Assembly (NCBI GenBank): GCA_010093485.1
Contig: MU001510.1
Coordinates: 5,167 to 69,166, forward strand
Reading direction: 5' to 3'
Length of the DNA stretch: 64,000 nt
Source of the DNA: Karstenula rhodostoma CBS 690.94
Lineage: Eukaryota > Ascomycota > Dothideomycetes > Pleosporales > Didymosphaeriaceae
Below are positions 26,033 through 37,480 of the stretch, one piece after another. Position 1 is the stretch's first letter. Every line of letters begins with the position of its first letter. A program made the translations under genes and the position numbers. Under the pieces are notes generated by a model that was not told where the DNA came from, made no database searches, and saw only the letters and a program-made list of their open reading frames with translations.

Positions 26033-27954
26033 TCTAGAAAGTTCTAGGGTAAATAAGTCTAGATAATAAAAATAGCTATAATAATACTATAGCCTAGAAT
26101 TTCTATACTACTATAAGAGAATAATATAAAATATAACTTTAATTCCTCTAAGTTACTAGAAAAAGTCTAAAAAACTATTAATAAAAAGAATATTATAAAC
26201 TAAATTCTATAAGACCTATACTAAATATATAAAAGTAATAAATACTTTATACTAGTCTATAATTATAAAATTAGAATTATAGAAATAGATACTAATAGAA
26301 TATACTATTAAATAAAAGGATAATAAAAAAGTTTTCTAGTATCTATATAGTAAATCTAGATTAATAATAATTATTTAAAGATTAAATAGTAGTATTATAA
26401 CTATAATAGCTATAAATATTATAAGAAAGAAAAAACTAATATAGCTAAGGCCCCTAAATAACTAGACTATAAAAAGTTTTTAAAGGAAAACTATTTAGAA
26501 ATATAATACTATATCTACTAATTAGAGTAATAGTTATATAACTATAATATACTAGAATAGTAATAATACTATATAGAAAGCTATTCTAAATATTAGAAAT
26601 AAAAATATACTATAAATTACTAGTTAATAGAAAAAAACTTAGAGGATATAAAAGTACTCTATAAGTATAAAAAAACTATCTATCTAATTAAGAATAAAAT
26701 ATAATATATATATAAAATTAAGTAATACTACTATAACTATCTAGAATAGTACCTAAAATATTTAAATAAGAAGGAAGCTACTATATATAACTAAGATAAT
26801 AAGGATTATAAAAAAATATATTTCTTTAAATATATAATTACTAGATACTTAAAGTACTAAAATAAGGTTAATAAAGGGGAAATTATAAAAGTAATAAAAG
26901 TAAAAAAATACTAGAGGTATATAATCTAGAATTATTCTAAAGATCCCTAAACTTATTTAAAGTTAATAAGAAGACGCGCTATAGAACTATACTATACTAA
27001 TTACCCCCTTTATAATAATTATAGATATCTAAAAGAACTATAAGTTAAGATATAAATAATATTAAAAAACTAAAATATTACTAGATAATAAGCTAAGCTA
27101 GTAAAAGTATTCTAAAGGCTTAAAAAGTAAATAGAAATAATAGGGCTATAGAATTTTATATAAAAAAGTAGATTATAATTAGAGAATTTTAAGTAAATAT
27201 ACTAATAAACTCTAGTACTACTAGATATTTAATTTTATCTAGGGTAATAGAGAAATATAATTTACTATATTAAAATAAAATAGAGTTAGTCTAATTAAAA
27301 ATAATAGATAGAATATTTTTTTAAAGGTATAATAAAAACTAGTTATACCTTAAAATACTATTATTACTAATAGGTATTAAAGGATTTAAAAGTTAATATA
27401 GTTTTACTATAATAAATATAGAAAGTCTAGAAGCTATTATAGGCTATAACTAGTTATTAGAAAATAACTTAGATATTAACTAGAAAAGTTAAATAATATA
27501 TAGCTAAGAATTAATATTATAAATTATTAGTATAAGGTACTTATAGAAAGTAAAACTAAAAGCCCTAGATACTCTAACTAAATAGACTATATAATAATAG
27601 ACTAAGGAAATCTTAGTTACTAAAATTACTAGGATTTTAAAAGAAAATCTAGAATAAGTATAAATTATCTAGATATAATATTTAGACCTCTAGATTATAA
27701 AGAAATTATTAATAATTCTACTAGAATATAAGAAATATATAGAATTCTTTAAAGAAATTAAAAGGGAAAAACTACTAGATTACTAGGAATAGAATTATAA
27801 AATACTTCTAGAAAAAAGTATAAAACTATAACTAGAATAACTAAAACTAATATTAATAAACTAAGAAAAAAAAGTATAAAAATACTTATAAAAAAATCTA
27901 AAATAGAAGTATATTTAGAAAAGTTATAGTTCTATAGCCTTTCTAATTTTATAG

Positions 27955-28315
27955 GTACCTAAGAAGAATAGTAAATTATAACTCTATATAAACTATAAAT
28001 AGCTAAATAATATTATAATTAAAAACTAGTATCTATTACCCTTAATTATAAAACTTATAAATTAATTCTAGAGAATTAAGTAGTTTATAAAATTTAATAT
28101 ATATAATAGATATTACTATATATAAATAACTAAAGGGTATAAATAGAAAATAGTATTTAGAACTAGATATAGTCTTTATAAATACTAGGTTATACTATTT
28201 AGACTAATAAATACCCCTATAATATTTTAAATAATTATTAATAAAATACTATATAAATACTTAGATATATTCTATATAGTATATTTTAATAATATACTTA
28301 TCTACTCTACTAGAA
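27955..28315 (+). pseudogene. decayed reverse transcriptase of Gypsy-2
   Basis: Reading through stops gives KLRLYINYKQLNNITIKNQY, then QFTKFNIYNRYYYIQI, AFRTRYGLYEYQVILF, and finally FCIVYFNNILIYS. These correspond to the Ty3 RT blocks 'LR.CVDYR.LN..TIKN', 'FTKLDI', 'FGL.NAP' and 'YLDDILIYS'. The catalytic YLDD box reads YFNN, so it is dead by D to N changes. Confidence 0.92.
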
Positions 28316-28689
28316 TACTAGAGAAATATATAGGATATATAAAAAAAGTATTTAAAAAAATAAAAGAGTATTAGTTACTTCTCTATTTAGATAAATATAA
28401 GTTCTATATTACTAAAATAAAATACCTAGAATTTATTATTTTAAGGGAAGGTATATTAATAGATTTAAAGAAGGTTACTACTATATAGAAATAGCTAGTT
28501 TCTAAGTTAATAAAGAATATTTAATTCTTTCTAGAATTTACTAACTTCTACTAGAAGTTTATAAAAAATTATTTTAAAACTACTATACTACTAATAGACC
28601 TTATAAAAAAGAGTAATAATAAAATTATATAGCTAATCTAAAAGAAACTATTAGAGATATTTAGAAAATTATAAATAATATTTCTAATA

Positions 28690-29110
28690 GCCCTACTTCT
28701 ATAGATATTTAATTTATAAAAACTAGTAAGAATTAAAATAGATATATCTAATTATATATTAGAAGTAATTCTCTTATAACTAAATAAAAATAGAAAATAG
28801 AAACTAGTATTCTACTATTTATAAAAGTTCTTAAAAATAGAACTTAATTATAGTATTTATAATAAGGAACTACTAGTAATAATAAATATTTTTAAATAAT
28901 AGAAAGTATAATTTATAGGAGCCTATTTTAAAATAGAGGTATAAATAGACTATTAGAACCTTACTAGCTTTATATTAATAAAGAAGTTTAATTAATAATA
29001 AATATAATAGGTAAAATTCTTAATAAACTTTAATTTTATAATTTACTATTAATCTAGAACTCTTAATAGTATAGTAGATACCTTAAGTAGATAATTAGAC
29101 TTAACTAAAG
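28690..29110 (+). pseudogene. decayed RNase H region of Gypsy-2
   Basis: The translation includes KIEVQIDYQNLTSFI near 28,935, the equivalent of the family's 'v.TDHknL.yf' block, followed by a linker toward the integrase. It lies in the expected place between RT and integrase. Confidence 0.75.
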
Positions 29111-29539
29111 ATAAGATTAAGCTATATAATATAGTATTATATAAATATAAAAATAATATATTTAAGTATAACTAACTAAAGATTAGAGTATAGATAGCTA
29201 GCCTAAGGTATATAGAACTAGAAGTATAAGACTTCTAAGACTTCTAGAAACTTAATTAAGACTAGAAAGAGAAATATAACCTCTTTAAGTATAGTTTTAA
29301 TAAAACTAAATAAGACTACTAATAATAGATTATTATTAATAATAAATATATACCTATTCTAATTAAAAAATAATATAAATTAAGAGAATAGGAATACTTA
29401 GATATTAAAGAGATAATATATTATATTATAAATAAATATACTATTTCTAAGCTTAAGTAGCTAGTAATATAAGAGATAAGTAACTATTTAACTTATTATA
29501 AAAATAAGTCTAAAAAATATAAGTTTTATAGACTTCTAT

Positions 29540-30040
29540 AACTACTATCTATAATAAAATAACTATAGTAAAGTATAATAATAAATTTTATTATAAAACT
29601 CTTAAGATTACTATAGCTAGAAATAAAGTATATATATAATACTATTATAGTAATAATATATAGACTTATAAAGATAGCTAAGTTTAGGCCTATAAAAAAG
29701 TCTATAATAGTAGAGGAACTAGCTTATAAAATAGATAATATACTATTCTTTAAATATAAACTACTAAAAGAATTTATTATAAATAGAGATAAACTTTTTA
29801 TTTTAAAGTATTAAAATACTTTTATTATAGTACTAGAAATAAACTAAAAGCTATTAATAAGTTTCTACTCTAAAATAAATAAATAGATAAAATATATAAA
29901 TTAAATATTTAAATAATATTTATAGTTCTATATTAATAAATAATAGAATAACTAGATAGAATTTCTATTAACTATATAGTTAGTATATAATAGCTTAAGG
30001 TTAGATATAATAGAATACTTACCCTACTATATAAACTATA
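29540..30040 (+). pseudogene. decayed integrase of Gypsy-2
   Basis: The readable blocks INRDKLFILKYQNTF, SFYSKINKQIKYINQ and EFLLTIQLVYNS correspond to the core-domain blocks 'SDRDp.F.S.FW', 'sTAyHPQTDGQtEr.Nq' and 'W...L..aefaYN'. Catalytic residues are altered by changes of the RIP type. Confidence 0.88.
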
Positions 30041-30429
30041 GATATAAACTAATTATTTATTAAAATCTAAGGGATATAGAAAGTAGTTCTACTAAAGTCT
30101 AAAATAAAGCTTAGAAAATAAAAAAACTTTATAAAGTCTTATAAAAAAGGATTACCTATAGAGTCCTTATAGTATTTAAGAATATAAATAAGTAAAGGAT
30201 TAAGAGACTAACCCTTAAGAAGGGGAATAAAGTTTTTCTATTATAGAAAAATCTAAAAATAAAATAATTAAGTAAGAAACTAGATTACCTATAGGTAAGA
30301 CCCTTTAAAGTTTAAGAAATAAAAAAACTAGTTATAACTAAACTATTTCTACTAATAGGTATAAAAATATATCCTACCTTTTATAAATTATTATTAGAAC
30401 TAGTATCTCTAAATACTCTAATTAAAACC

Positions 30430-30612
30430 TAGCTAGAGCTAGAAGATAATAAGTATAAGGTTAAAGTAATTAAAAATCTATAAATAATTAAGGGTTAGTA
30501 AAAATATCTAGTTAAGTAGAAAGAATAGCTAGAATAATATAATACTTAAGAACTAAAAGGAAATTTTATAAATTATAAGAAACTACTAGAGGACTTCTAC
30601 TAGCTAATAATA
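30430..30612 (+). pseudogene. decayed C-terminal chromodomain of Gypsy-2
   Basis: The translation KYKVKVIKN...KYLVKQKEQ.EQYNTQ followed by NFINYKKLLEDFY fits the chromodomain pattern 'yeVE.Il..r....YLVKWkGy...entWEp..nl.n...ll..f', with the aromatic-cage Trp positions changed to Gln/stop codons. It lies after the integrase, as in chromoviruses. Confidence 0.82.
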
Positions 30613-31313
30613 AAGAATTAACTTTAAAAGAATTAATTAATAAGGATATTAGTCTAAAATTAGAAAAAAAGTTAGAAAAAATAAAAAAATTAATAATAGA
30701 AGAATTAGTCTATAACTAGTTTAGATTAGTTAAGAATTTATATAGTAGTAATATAGAAATAGTACTAGTATTTATACTCTTTAAAACCTCCTTTTCTAAA
30801 TAATCTAGTATATTAAGTATATAAGTATTATAAGTTATAAATAACTACTTCTACTTTTTTATTTCTATAATTTCTATTCTTAAATAAGTAATTTTAGCCT
30901 TAGTATAGAAAAGAATAAGATACTTTTTATATTTCTTAAATTAAACCTATTTCTATTTTTTTTTAGAAATTTAAAAACTATATTCTATATAAATAGTAAT
31001 ATATATAGTATACTCCTTAGTTAAAATATCTATAAAATATTTTAGAACCTTTTTTTCTATATAATAAATATATTTTATTAGTATTACTAGACTATAATAA
31101 TAAATCTTATTAGTATAAATATAGTAATAATTAGTTAATAATTATTTTAGTATCTTAGATATAGTTAAAGAGGCTTAGGAAATCTAGAGGAGGATATAAT
31201 ACTATATTTAGAAGTATAAAAAAATAAATTTTTATACCCCTAAACTATACTATAATAATAGGTTATAAGGTAATAATAAGGTATTAGAATAATAATTCTA
31301 AAGGGGGGGATAA

Positions 31314-31815
31314 TATTATAATTATAGTAGAACTAAACTAAAAAAAAGGAAAGAATTATATATAAAATATTAATAATAGAAATAAAACTAATAGGTACTT
31401 ATATATAAGTTTATAGGGTAATTTATATTATAAGTTATATAATTATAATTCTACTAAGAGTATAAGATTCTAGAAGTATTAGGTCTTAGTAAAAGTAAAA
31501 TAGATACTTCTATTAAGAAAATAGGATTTATAGAAATAAACTAGGGGATTCTAGAATAGTAAGAATTAGAATAACTAGTATATAATCTAGGAGGATCTCT
31601 ATATAGTTTCTATTCTTTATAATTAACTTTTATATTTAAATTAAAATACTTTATCTATATATAAATACTTAGTCTTCTCTTAGTATTATTATATTATATT
31701 CTATTATAATATAGAATTATTAATCTATCTAGTACTTACCTTTCTTATATTTTATTTCTTAAATAATTTTTAAGGTATAGACCTAGGTTAGGTATATAGG
31801 AAACCCCTTATAATA
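31314..31815 (+). repeat. Gypsy-2 3' LTR
   Basis: 502 bp, directly after the polypurine tract. It is identical in length to the 5' copy and is followed by the ctatt duplication. Confidence 0.93.
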
Positions 31816-31866
31816 CTATTATAAGTATACTATATAATTCTATAGGCCTGGATTAGAATCTAGACT
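31816..31866 (-). mobile_element. family A retroposon, copy A6, right remnant
   Basis: It resumes the A copy broken by Gypsy-2 and ends with ggcctggattagaatctaga, the standard 5' end of the family in antisense. Confidence 0.85.
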
Positions 31867-32118
31867 ATAATTAATTAGTTACCTTTTTATTTATTTATTT
31901 AGAATTTTTACTTTATTAAGTTAAGTTTATTTAATTACTATTTTTCTCTAGAACTAGTTATTAAGATTTATTAAAAGCTATTAATTATAGCTAGATACTA
32001 GTTAATTTTATATTATAAATATTATTATATTATTCTACTATTAATATAATACTAAATTTCTTTAGTATTTTATAATTAAATACTATATATCTCTATTACT
32101 ATTCTTAAATACTAATTA
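31867..32118 (-). repeat. family G repeat, copy 3 (inverted)
   Basis: The reverse complement of 23,275-23,531, so it forms the right arm of an inverted arrangement around Gypsy-2. Confidence 0.8.
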
Positions 32119-32430
32119 TATATAACTACTATTTCTATTTTTTTTTTTTTTTTTTCCTTTATATATTACTCTATAGGGTCTATACTTAGAACTTAGAATA
32201 GAATTTAAAACTTTTTTACTTTTATTTTTATCTATATATTTACTATACTATATAGGACCTTTTATTTCTAGTAAATATTTATTTTATTTATTATCTCTAT
32301 TATAATTTTTTTATTCTTTTTAGTTACCTTTTTTTTATTATAATAGGCTTTAATTTTCTATAGCTTTTATTATATATATACTAGATACTACTACTATATT
32401 ATTACCCTTTTTAGTTTTATAATAGCTAAC
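32119..32430 (-). repeat. family F repeat, inverted copy with poly(T)
   Basis: A poly(T) run of about 18 bases (32,138-32,155), then the complement of the F end (tattactctatagggtctat). It is the mirror of 22,870-23,118. Confidence 0.75.
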
Positions 32431-32434
32431 TATA

Positions 32435-32587
32435 TATTATAGAAATTTACTATAAGGTAGAATAATTTAATAAAATAGGGGGGGATAAAAAGATATATTA
32501 TACTTTACTAATATATAAATAAAAGGGGACTAAAAAAAATAATTAAGACTTATCTAGTATTTATATATAGACTAACTAAAAAGAGTA
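32435..32587 (+). mobile_element. family B short element, short form
   Basis: It begins tattatagaaatttactata and ends with a ...ctaactaaaaagag word. It is heavily mutated. I could not fix the target duplication. Confidence 0.75.
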
Positions 32588-32818
32588 TAGTATTAATAAC
32601 TAACTAAGCTATATAATTTAGCTTAAATACTCTACTAATATTTATATATACTAGGTTTTTATTAATTTTAACTTTAATTTTATTATAAATTCTCTAGGTA
32701 TTTTTATTTTTACTATTATACTAGAATTTAATTATAGAATAGATATATTTAGAGTATTACTAAGTATTCTAGATAGCTTTATTACTATTTAGAGATATAG
32801 TAGGGAATATCTATATAG

Positions 32819-32881
<63 letters not shown>

Positions 32882-33079
32882 CGTTATTATTATTAGCCTT
32901 AGTTAAATTAATTCTAAGGACTAGGTATTATATTAGTATACCTATACTATATAAGTATAATATTATATTATTAAATAGAATTTATAGTATACTAATAATA
33001 GCTATTTTAATTATATTTCTAGTATTATTAATAACTAATAGAGTATAGAAGTAATATAGATAGTAGTATTTATTTATAT
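32588..33079. repeat. unassigned DNA holding a (TTA)n microsatellite
   Basis: At about 32,821-32,896 there is a TTA array of some 25 units, interrupted once by TCG. The rest is RIP-mutated sequence with no recognisable feature. Confidence 0.85.
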
Positions 33080-33335
33080 ATACTTTTCTTCTAGTTTTAA
33101 TAAGAACTATTTTTTTTTAATATTTTATTAACTCTCTATTATTAGATTTCTTATATATTAGTAAATATATATTAAGTCTATTTTAGCTAGCTTAATACTA
33201 CCCCCTTTTTAGTTAGCCTATATATAGATACTAGATATATCTTAACTACTTTTTTAGTTTTTATATATTAGTAAAGTATAATACCTTATTATCCCCCTTA
33301 CTTTATAGATTTATCCTATTTTATAGTAATTATCT
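33080..33335 (-). mobile_element. family B short element, long form
   Basis: Antisense copy with the long-form half at the left and the core at the right. It closely resembles the copy at 33,830-34,083. Confidence 0.78.
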
Positions 33336-33344
33336 ATAATATAT

Positions 33345-33780
33345 CTAAATATAATAAATTTAAGAATTATATTTATAGTAGTTTATATTAGTAGATATTA
33401 TTATTTTTAAATAATATTTCTATATTTAGATTCTATATTATATATTAGGTATATAATAAAACTAAAATATTAGTATTTTTCTCTATATTATCCTCCCTAT
33501 TATAGACTCTTAAAGTAAATAAATATATTACCTATAGGTATAGTTATACTAAAAGTAAAATATTAGTTAAAACTTATAAATCTATTTATATCTCTATAAC
33601 TATACTAGTTATATAAAATATAAAAAGGATATAATATACTATATTTTATTTACTATTACTTTAATATTTTAGATTAACTAAATTTAATACCTTTTAATCT
33701 TTACCTTTCTATTCTAGACTAGTAGATTACCGAATATCTAAATAGGTTACTAAATATCTAAAATAGGTTACCGAAAAGTC
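33345..33780 (-). mobile_element. family C element, one half (C3)
   Basis: It carries the interior and the complete right terminal sub-repeats (three stepped ggttac words) ending ggttaccgaaaagtc. The other terminal repeat is absent. Confidence 0.78.
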
Positions 33781-33829
33781 GATATAATAAGTAAATAAAT
33801 AAATAAAATAAATACTATTATATATATAT

Positions 33830-34083
33830 TTTCCTAGTCTTAATAAGAACTATTCTTTTTAATATCTTATTAACTTTCTATTATTAAATTTCTTATATAT
33901 TAGTAGGTATATACTAAGTCTATTTTAGCTAGCTTAGTACTACCCCCTTTTTAGTTAGCCTATATATAGATACTAGGCGCGCCTTAACTACTTTTTTAGT
34001 TTCTATATATTAGTAAAGTATAATACCTTATTATTCCCCTTACTTTATAGATTTACCCTACTTTATAGTAATTATTTATAATA
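33830..34083 (-). mobile_element. family B short element, long form
   Basis: Antisense copy retaining aggcgcgcctta, so it is incompletely mutated. The same two halves occur as in the copies at 33,080 and 34,190. Confidence 0.78.
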
Positions 34084-34189
34084 TATATATATTTTATATA
34101 TCTTAGGTTTATATATATTTTAAACTTTATTTTTATAATTAGATATTAAAGTAAATATATTAATAAGAGATACCCTATTAAATAAGTTA

Positions 34190-34479
34190 TATTATAGAGA
34201 TTTACTATAAGGTAAAGTAACTAAATTAAATAGAAGGAATAAAAAGGTATATTATACTTTACTAATATATAAATAAAGGGGGACTAAAAAAGTAGCTAAG
34301 GTATATCTAGTATCTATATATAGGCTAACTAAAAAGGGTATAGTATAAAGCTAACTAAAAAGGAACTAGTAAAAGACTAGCTAAAATAGGTTTAGTATAT
34401 ACCTACTAATACACAAGAAATCTAATAATAGAGAGTTAATAAGGCGTTAAAAAGGATAGTTCTCGTTAAGACTGGGAGA
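34190..34479 (+). mobile_element. family B short element, long form, at the edge of the gene island
   Basis: It begins tattatagagatttactata and runs to the long-form end gttaagactgggagaaaa. Its right end is where normal CpA/TpG content resumes, 97 bp before the carboxypeptidase stop codon. The last 80 bases are the least mutated of any long copy. Confidence 0.82.
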
Positions 34480-34575
34480 AAAGCGCACGCAGGTGGGTGC
34501 TGTTAAATAAGTTAAGTTAGATTGTGAGGTTAGAGTCCTTGGATAAATAGACTTCTTCTAACTAGGAGCGACACT

Positions 34576-36597
34576 CTATCCCTTATAGATCGTACTGTTT
34601 CCAGTATAATTCCCCCTATTCTGCGTAGTGAAACTGGCAGTGTTACTGAAGTTGTCAATCCTCCCAAGCAGAATCTCAATCATGCGGTACGCAACACCAG
34701 GAGTATATCCTGGAAGCTCGTGTCCCGCAAGATGCGCCGTGTAGAACGTCAAACCACGCTCAGTGGTCCACACGCCCTGAGCGCCTGACCCTGCAAGTGC
34801 GCCACCATTGTACTCAGGGTGGTATGGCGCGTAAAGAGTGGTATTCGGATACTTCTGCAAGCCTTGAAGGCCATTCCAAGTCATGTTTTGTATGGCAAGA
34901 AGGGTTCCATTTGTAGACAATAGGAAGTCGAGATCGCCGGAACCAATGAGAGTGTTATTGGTGAACTCGATAACGCGCTGGAGGGTACCGTCGACTGCTG
35001 GACCGGCAGACGTGTCGGAACCGCTGTCAGTACCATTTCCGAAGACGTTTACATCAGTGCATTGCTGCCAGTTGGATTCAACTGGCGCGTGGAGGACCTC
35101 CTTGACGTCGGTGCGGTTGAAGTAGATTTTAGAACCAGGAGGCTGGTAGTCACCTTCGTTGACTATCCCAAGCTGGTCGAAAGGATGCGGGCAAGTCTCA
35201 GTAATATGATAGATGTTGAAGCAAGGGTTGACCTCAAGGATGCCACCATAGAAGTTATCGAACTGGTCGCAACTGTAATTGTTTCCACGGGACGGTTCTG
35301 GAAGGACTGGAAATGGTTCCTGCGGCGGAGGGAATTTGAAATAGGTGTCGAGGTAGGAGGAGTAATTGCAGTAGTACTGGCGTTCCCGCAACTGATTGAG
35401 GAAAGTTTCGTTGAGGTTAATCAAGTTCTGCCAGTACTCGACGTAGGGCAAAGCAACGGCTTGAGGATGTCAGCCTGGAAGCTTTGAGAGTGCACAAGAG
35501 TCATACCTTGTTGCTGGTTCGTGTCGTCGCCAATGATGGGATCGTTGATGGATACACCTTTCAGGTTGAAGTACCTGTATTGCGTACAGTTAGCTTTTGT
35601 CGGCATAGAATGACGACTTCATCATGCAACATACTCAGTGTCGTTAGCGCTAATGAAGGCATCGGCGATGTATGGCACGTAGTAGCCCGCATATGACTCT
35701 CCGGTAACATAGACACCCCAGTTCTGTAGTTCAAAGGTCGAAATGAAGTTCTATTGGGAGGATCCAAAGTCAGCTTCGATGAACGAACAGAGAGAATATG
35801 TGTAAGCCGACATACCTTCCAGAAGCCGCGGAATTCAGCTGCCAATTCGACTTCGTTGGTGATGTTGGGGGTTCCTTGCGAATATCCCACTCCAACTGGC
35901 TGTTCAACCCAGATCATATTGGTCAGGTTGGTCCAAGAATACGGGTTCTGGTAACAACGATCAGCGAGAATGCTTGTAGCGGACACGGTCGAGGAGAAGA
36001 TCTACTTGCACGGGGGCGAGGGTCCCGGCTTCCCATGTGAATGGGCCATTCTCTGTTAGGAACCCGCTCAGAGAGCTACACCCCGGACCACCGTTGAGCC
36101 TGGGAAGGTGAGCAATATTTCGGCTCATATCGGCAGACACTCCTACCAGATGACAACCTCTTTGGGCGTCTCTACCTGTGTAGATGGGAAAAACCTGGGC
36201 ATTTATAAGCCTTGGATCCGTGTTTGACGGTCTATAGACTTGCCAAAAGAAGAGCTGGCGAGACTCATCTGGATCCTCGGAGATTGGTAGCAGTCCTGCG
36301 TATGACTCGCCAATGTCGAAAGGTACTTCAGGAATACCTGAGCCGTTGACGGCGAATTCTGGGCGAAGTTAGATTTTGTGTCCATTGACCACGAAGATTA
36401 TGGCTTCGCATACGCTTCGTCCTGTCGTTTAGGAAGGACGACGCCCGCTTTTGCAACTCAGGGTGTTGGAAAGGCTGGTTCGCCACACGCTTCTCGACGG
36501 TCGGCTTATGCTTGTGGAACACGTTGCGTTTGTGAGGCGAGCTTGCAGCCAAAACGCTGGACGCGCACAGCAGCGAGCTGAAAAGTGAAAGCTTCAT
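34576..36597 (-). CDS. secreted serine carboxypeptidase, peptidase family S10
   Basis: Predicted 546-aa enzyme that removes C-terminal residues from peptides outside the cell or in the vacuole. I join eight exons: 36,597-36,414, 36,358-36,244, 36,194-36,147, 36,099-36,006, 35,947-35,816, 35,750-35,635, 35,574-35,507 and 35,459-34,576. All phases agree and there is no internal stop. Residues 1-18 ([18 protein letters not shown]) form a signal peptide, followed by a basic pro-region. The family blocks [21 protein letters not shown] with nucleophile Ser210, GDLD (Asp at 428/430) and LAGHELP (His499) are all present, so the triad is complete. Many N-x-S/T sites fit secretion. Introns are 47-65 nt with CTAAC/CTGAC-type branch sites; intron 2 (36,195-36,243) uses a GC donor. 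It shares a divergent promoter region with the small membrane protein. Codon use is normal and there is no sign of RIP. Confidence 0.95.
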
Positions 36598-37480
36598 ATC
36601 GAGACGAGAGAGGACGAGAGCAAGCAGCAGCTGATCAGGTCACGAAGTTACGGTCCCAGCGAGTCGAATATAAGACAAAAACATGTCGAGCATGACGGCA
36701 TCGCAGCGTGGTGTACAGCTGCTTACCAGGAACAGTAGGTGATATATGAATTGCGTGGGGATAAAATGGGCCCGCTAGGAAGACGAGTGGCTGCTGTATA
36801 GGCACAAGCCTCGGCTGCGGAGCTTATCGATGCTTGGTTTTCGCGGCGTGTGGAGCCCTCGGACGAAACAGGAAGGTGAATACCAGTCAACGCCATCCCT
36901 GAAGACGCTTGCTTGGTGAGGGTTGTTCTTTCTCTCGCGCGCAATTGAAACGCGAAGCACGTCACCGTCCAAGACTTGGAATCAATACTCCATAATGTGG
37001 GCAGGCAAAGCCCCCCTCTTCCTGGCGAGTGCTTCTCAGTCCACATCGTGAGACACATGCAGAGAACAGGCCATGAAGTTTGTAGTTCAACCCAACGAAC
37101 CCGACCCCGGAGAATGTGTTATCTGATCAAGCTGCGTGGTGAATGCATCTGATCCACATTCGGAACAGAGGGTGCGGTTGAGATTGTCTACGCGCGGTGT
37201 CGAGGACGCAGCAAGACAACCCCAGAGGCGCCACATCGCATCGCCCGTCTGGCACGAAGAAAGCGACAAATGCGAACAACTGCTAAACGCTTACGGCTGA
37301 CCGGCGAAGCCGTTCGCCCCCTGCCCCAGCTTACGCGGCAAGCACTGCCACAACACCTGAGGCACCCACTCCTGTTAGCGTCGTAGCCATATAACAACAC
37401 GACGAGCGACTGATAGCCCACGTCTGCTGGCTAATCTGATATACTGGCAGCAGCATCTGGCGATACATACGACGATTACG
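36598..37480. promoter_or_regulatory. 883-bp divergent intergenic/promoter region
   Basis: It separates the start codons of the carboxypeptidase (minus) and the small membrane protein (plus). On the minus strand a TATA-like ttatatt lies near 36,667-36,673, about 70 bp before the carboxypeptidase ATG, and a pyrimidine-rich leader directly precedes the ATG, both common in fungal promoters. A catataac word lies near 37,388 for the plus-strand gene. Short frames here look random; I see no gene. Confidence 0.6.

Larger units (their letters stand above)
24540..31815 (+). mobile_element. Ty3/gypsy chromovirus, RIP-inactivated (Gypsy-2)
   Basis: A 7.3-kb element with two LTRs of identical length (502 bp) and a perfect 5-bp target duplication, ctatt. 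The polypurine tract aaaggggggg lies at about 31,300. The domain order read through stops is gag zinc knuckle, reverse transcriptase, RNase H, integrase, chromodomain, which is the Ty3/gypsy order. The terminal chromodomain marks it as a chromovirus; such domains are known to guide integration to heterochromatin. It inserted into a family A copy. All frames are broken. Confidence 0.95.

Noticed and set aside
24540..31815. Organellar (mitochondrial) DNA, suggested by very high AT content
   Set aside because: The content is nuclear LTR retrotransposons with LTRs and target duplications, and the composition follows CpA loss rather than general AT bias.
32821..32896. Telomere-like or functional repeat
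   Set aside because: It is a plain TTA microsatellite; no TTAGGG-type array was seen anywhere in the window.
36723..37421. Short open frames in the divergent intergenic region
   Set aside because: No recognisable protein features, no consistent splice signals and low-complexity basic translations; they look random in GC-balanced DNA.
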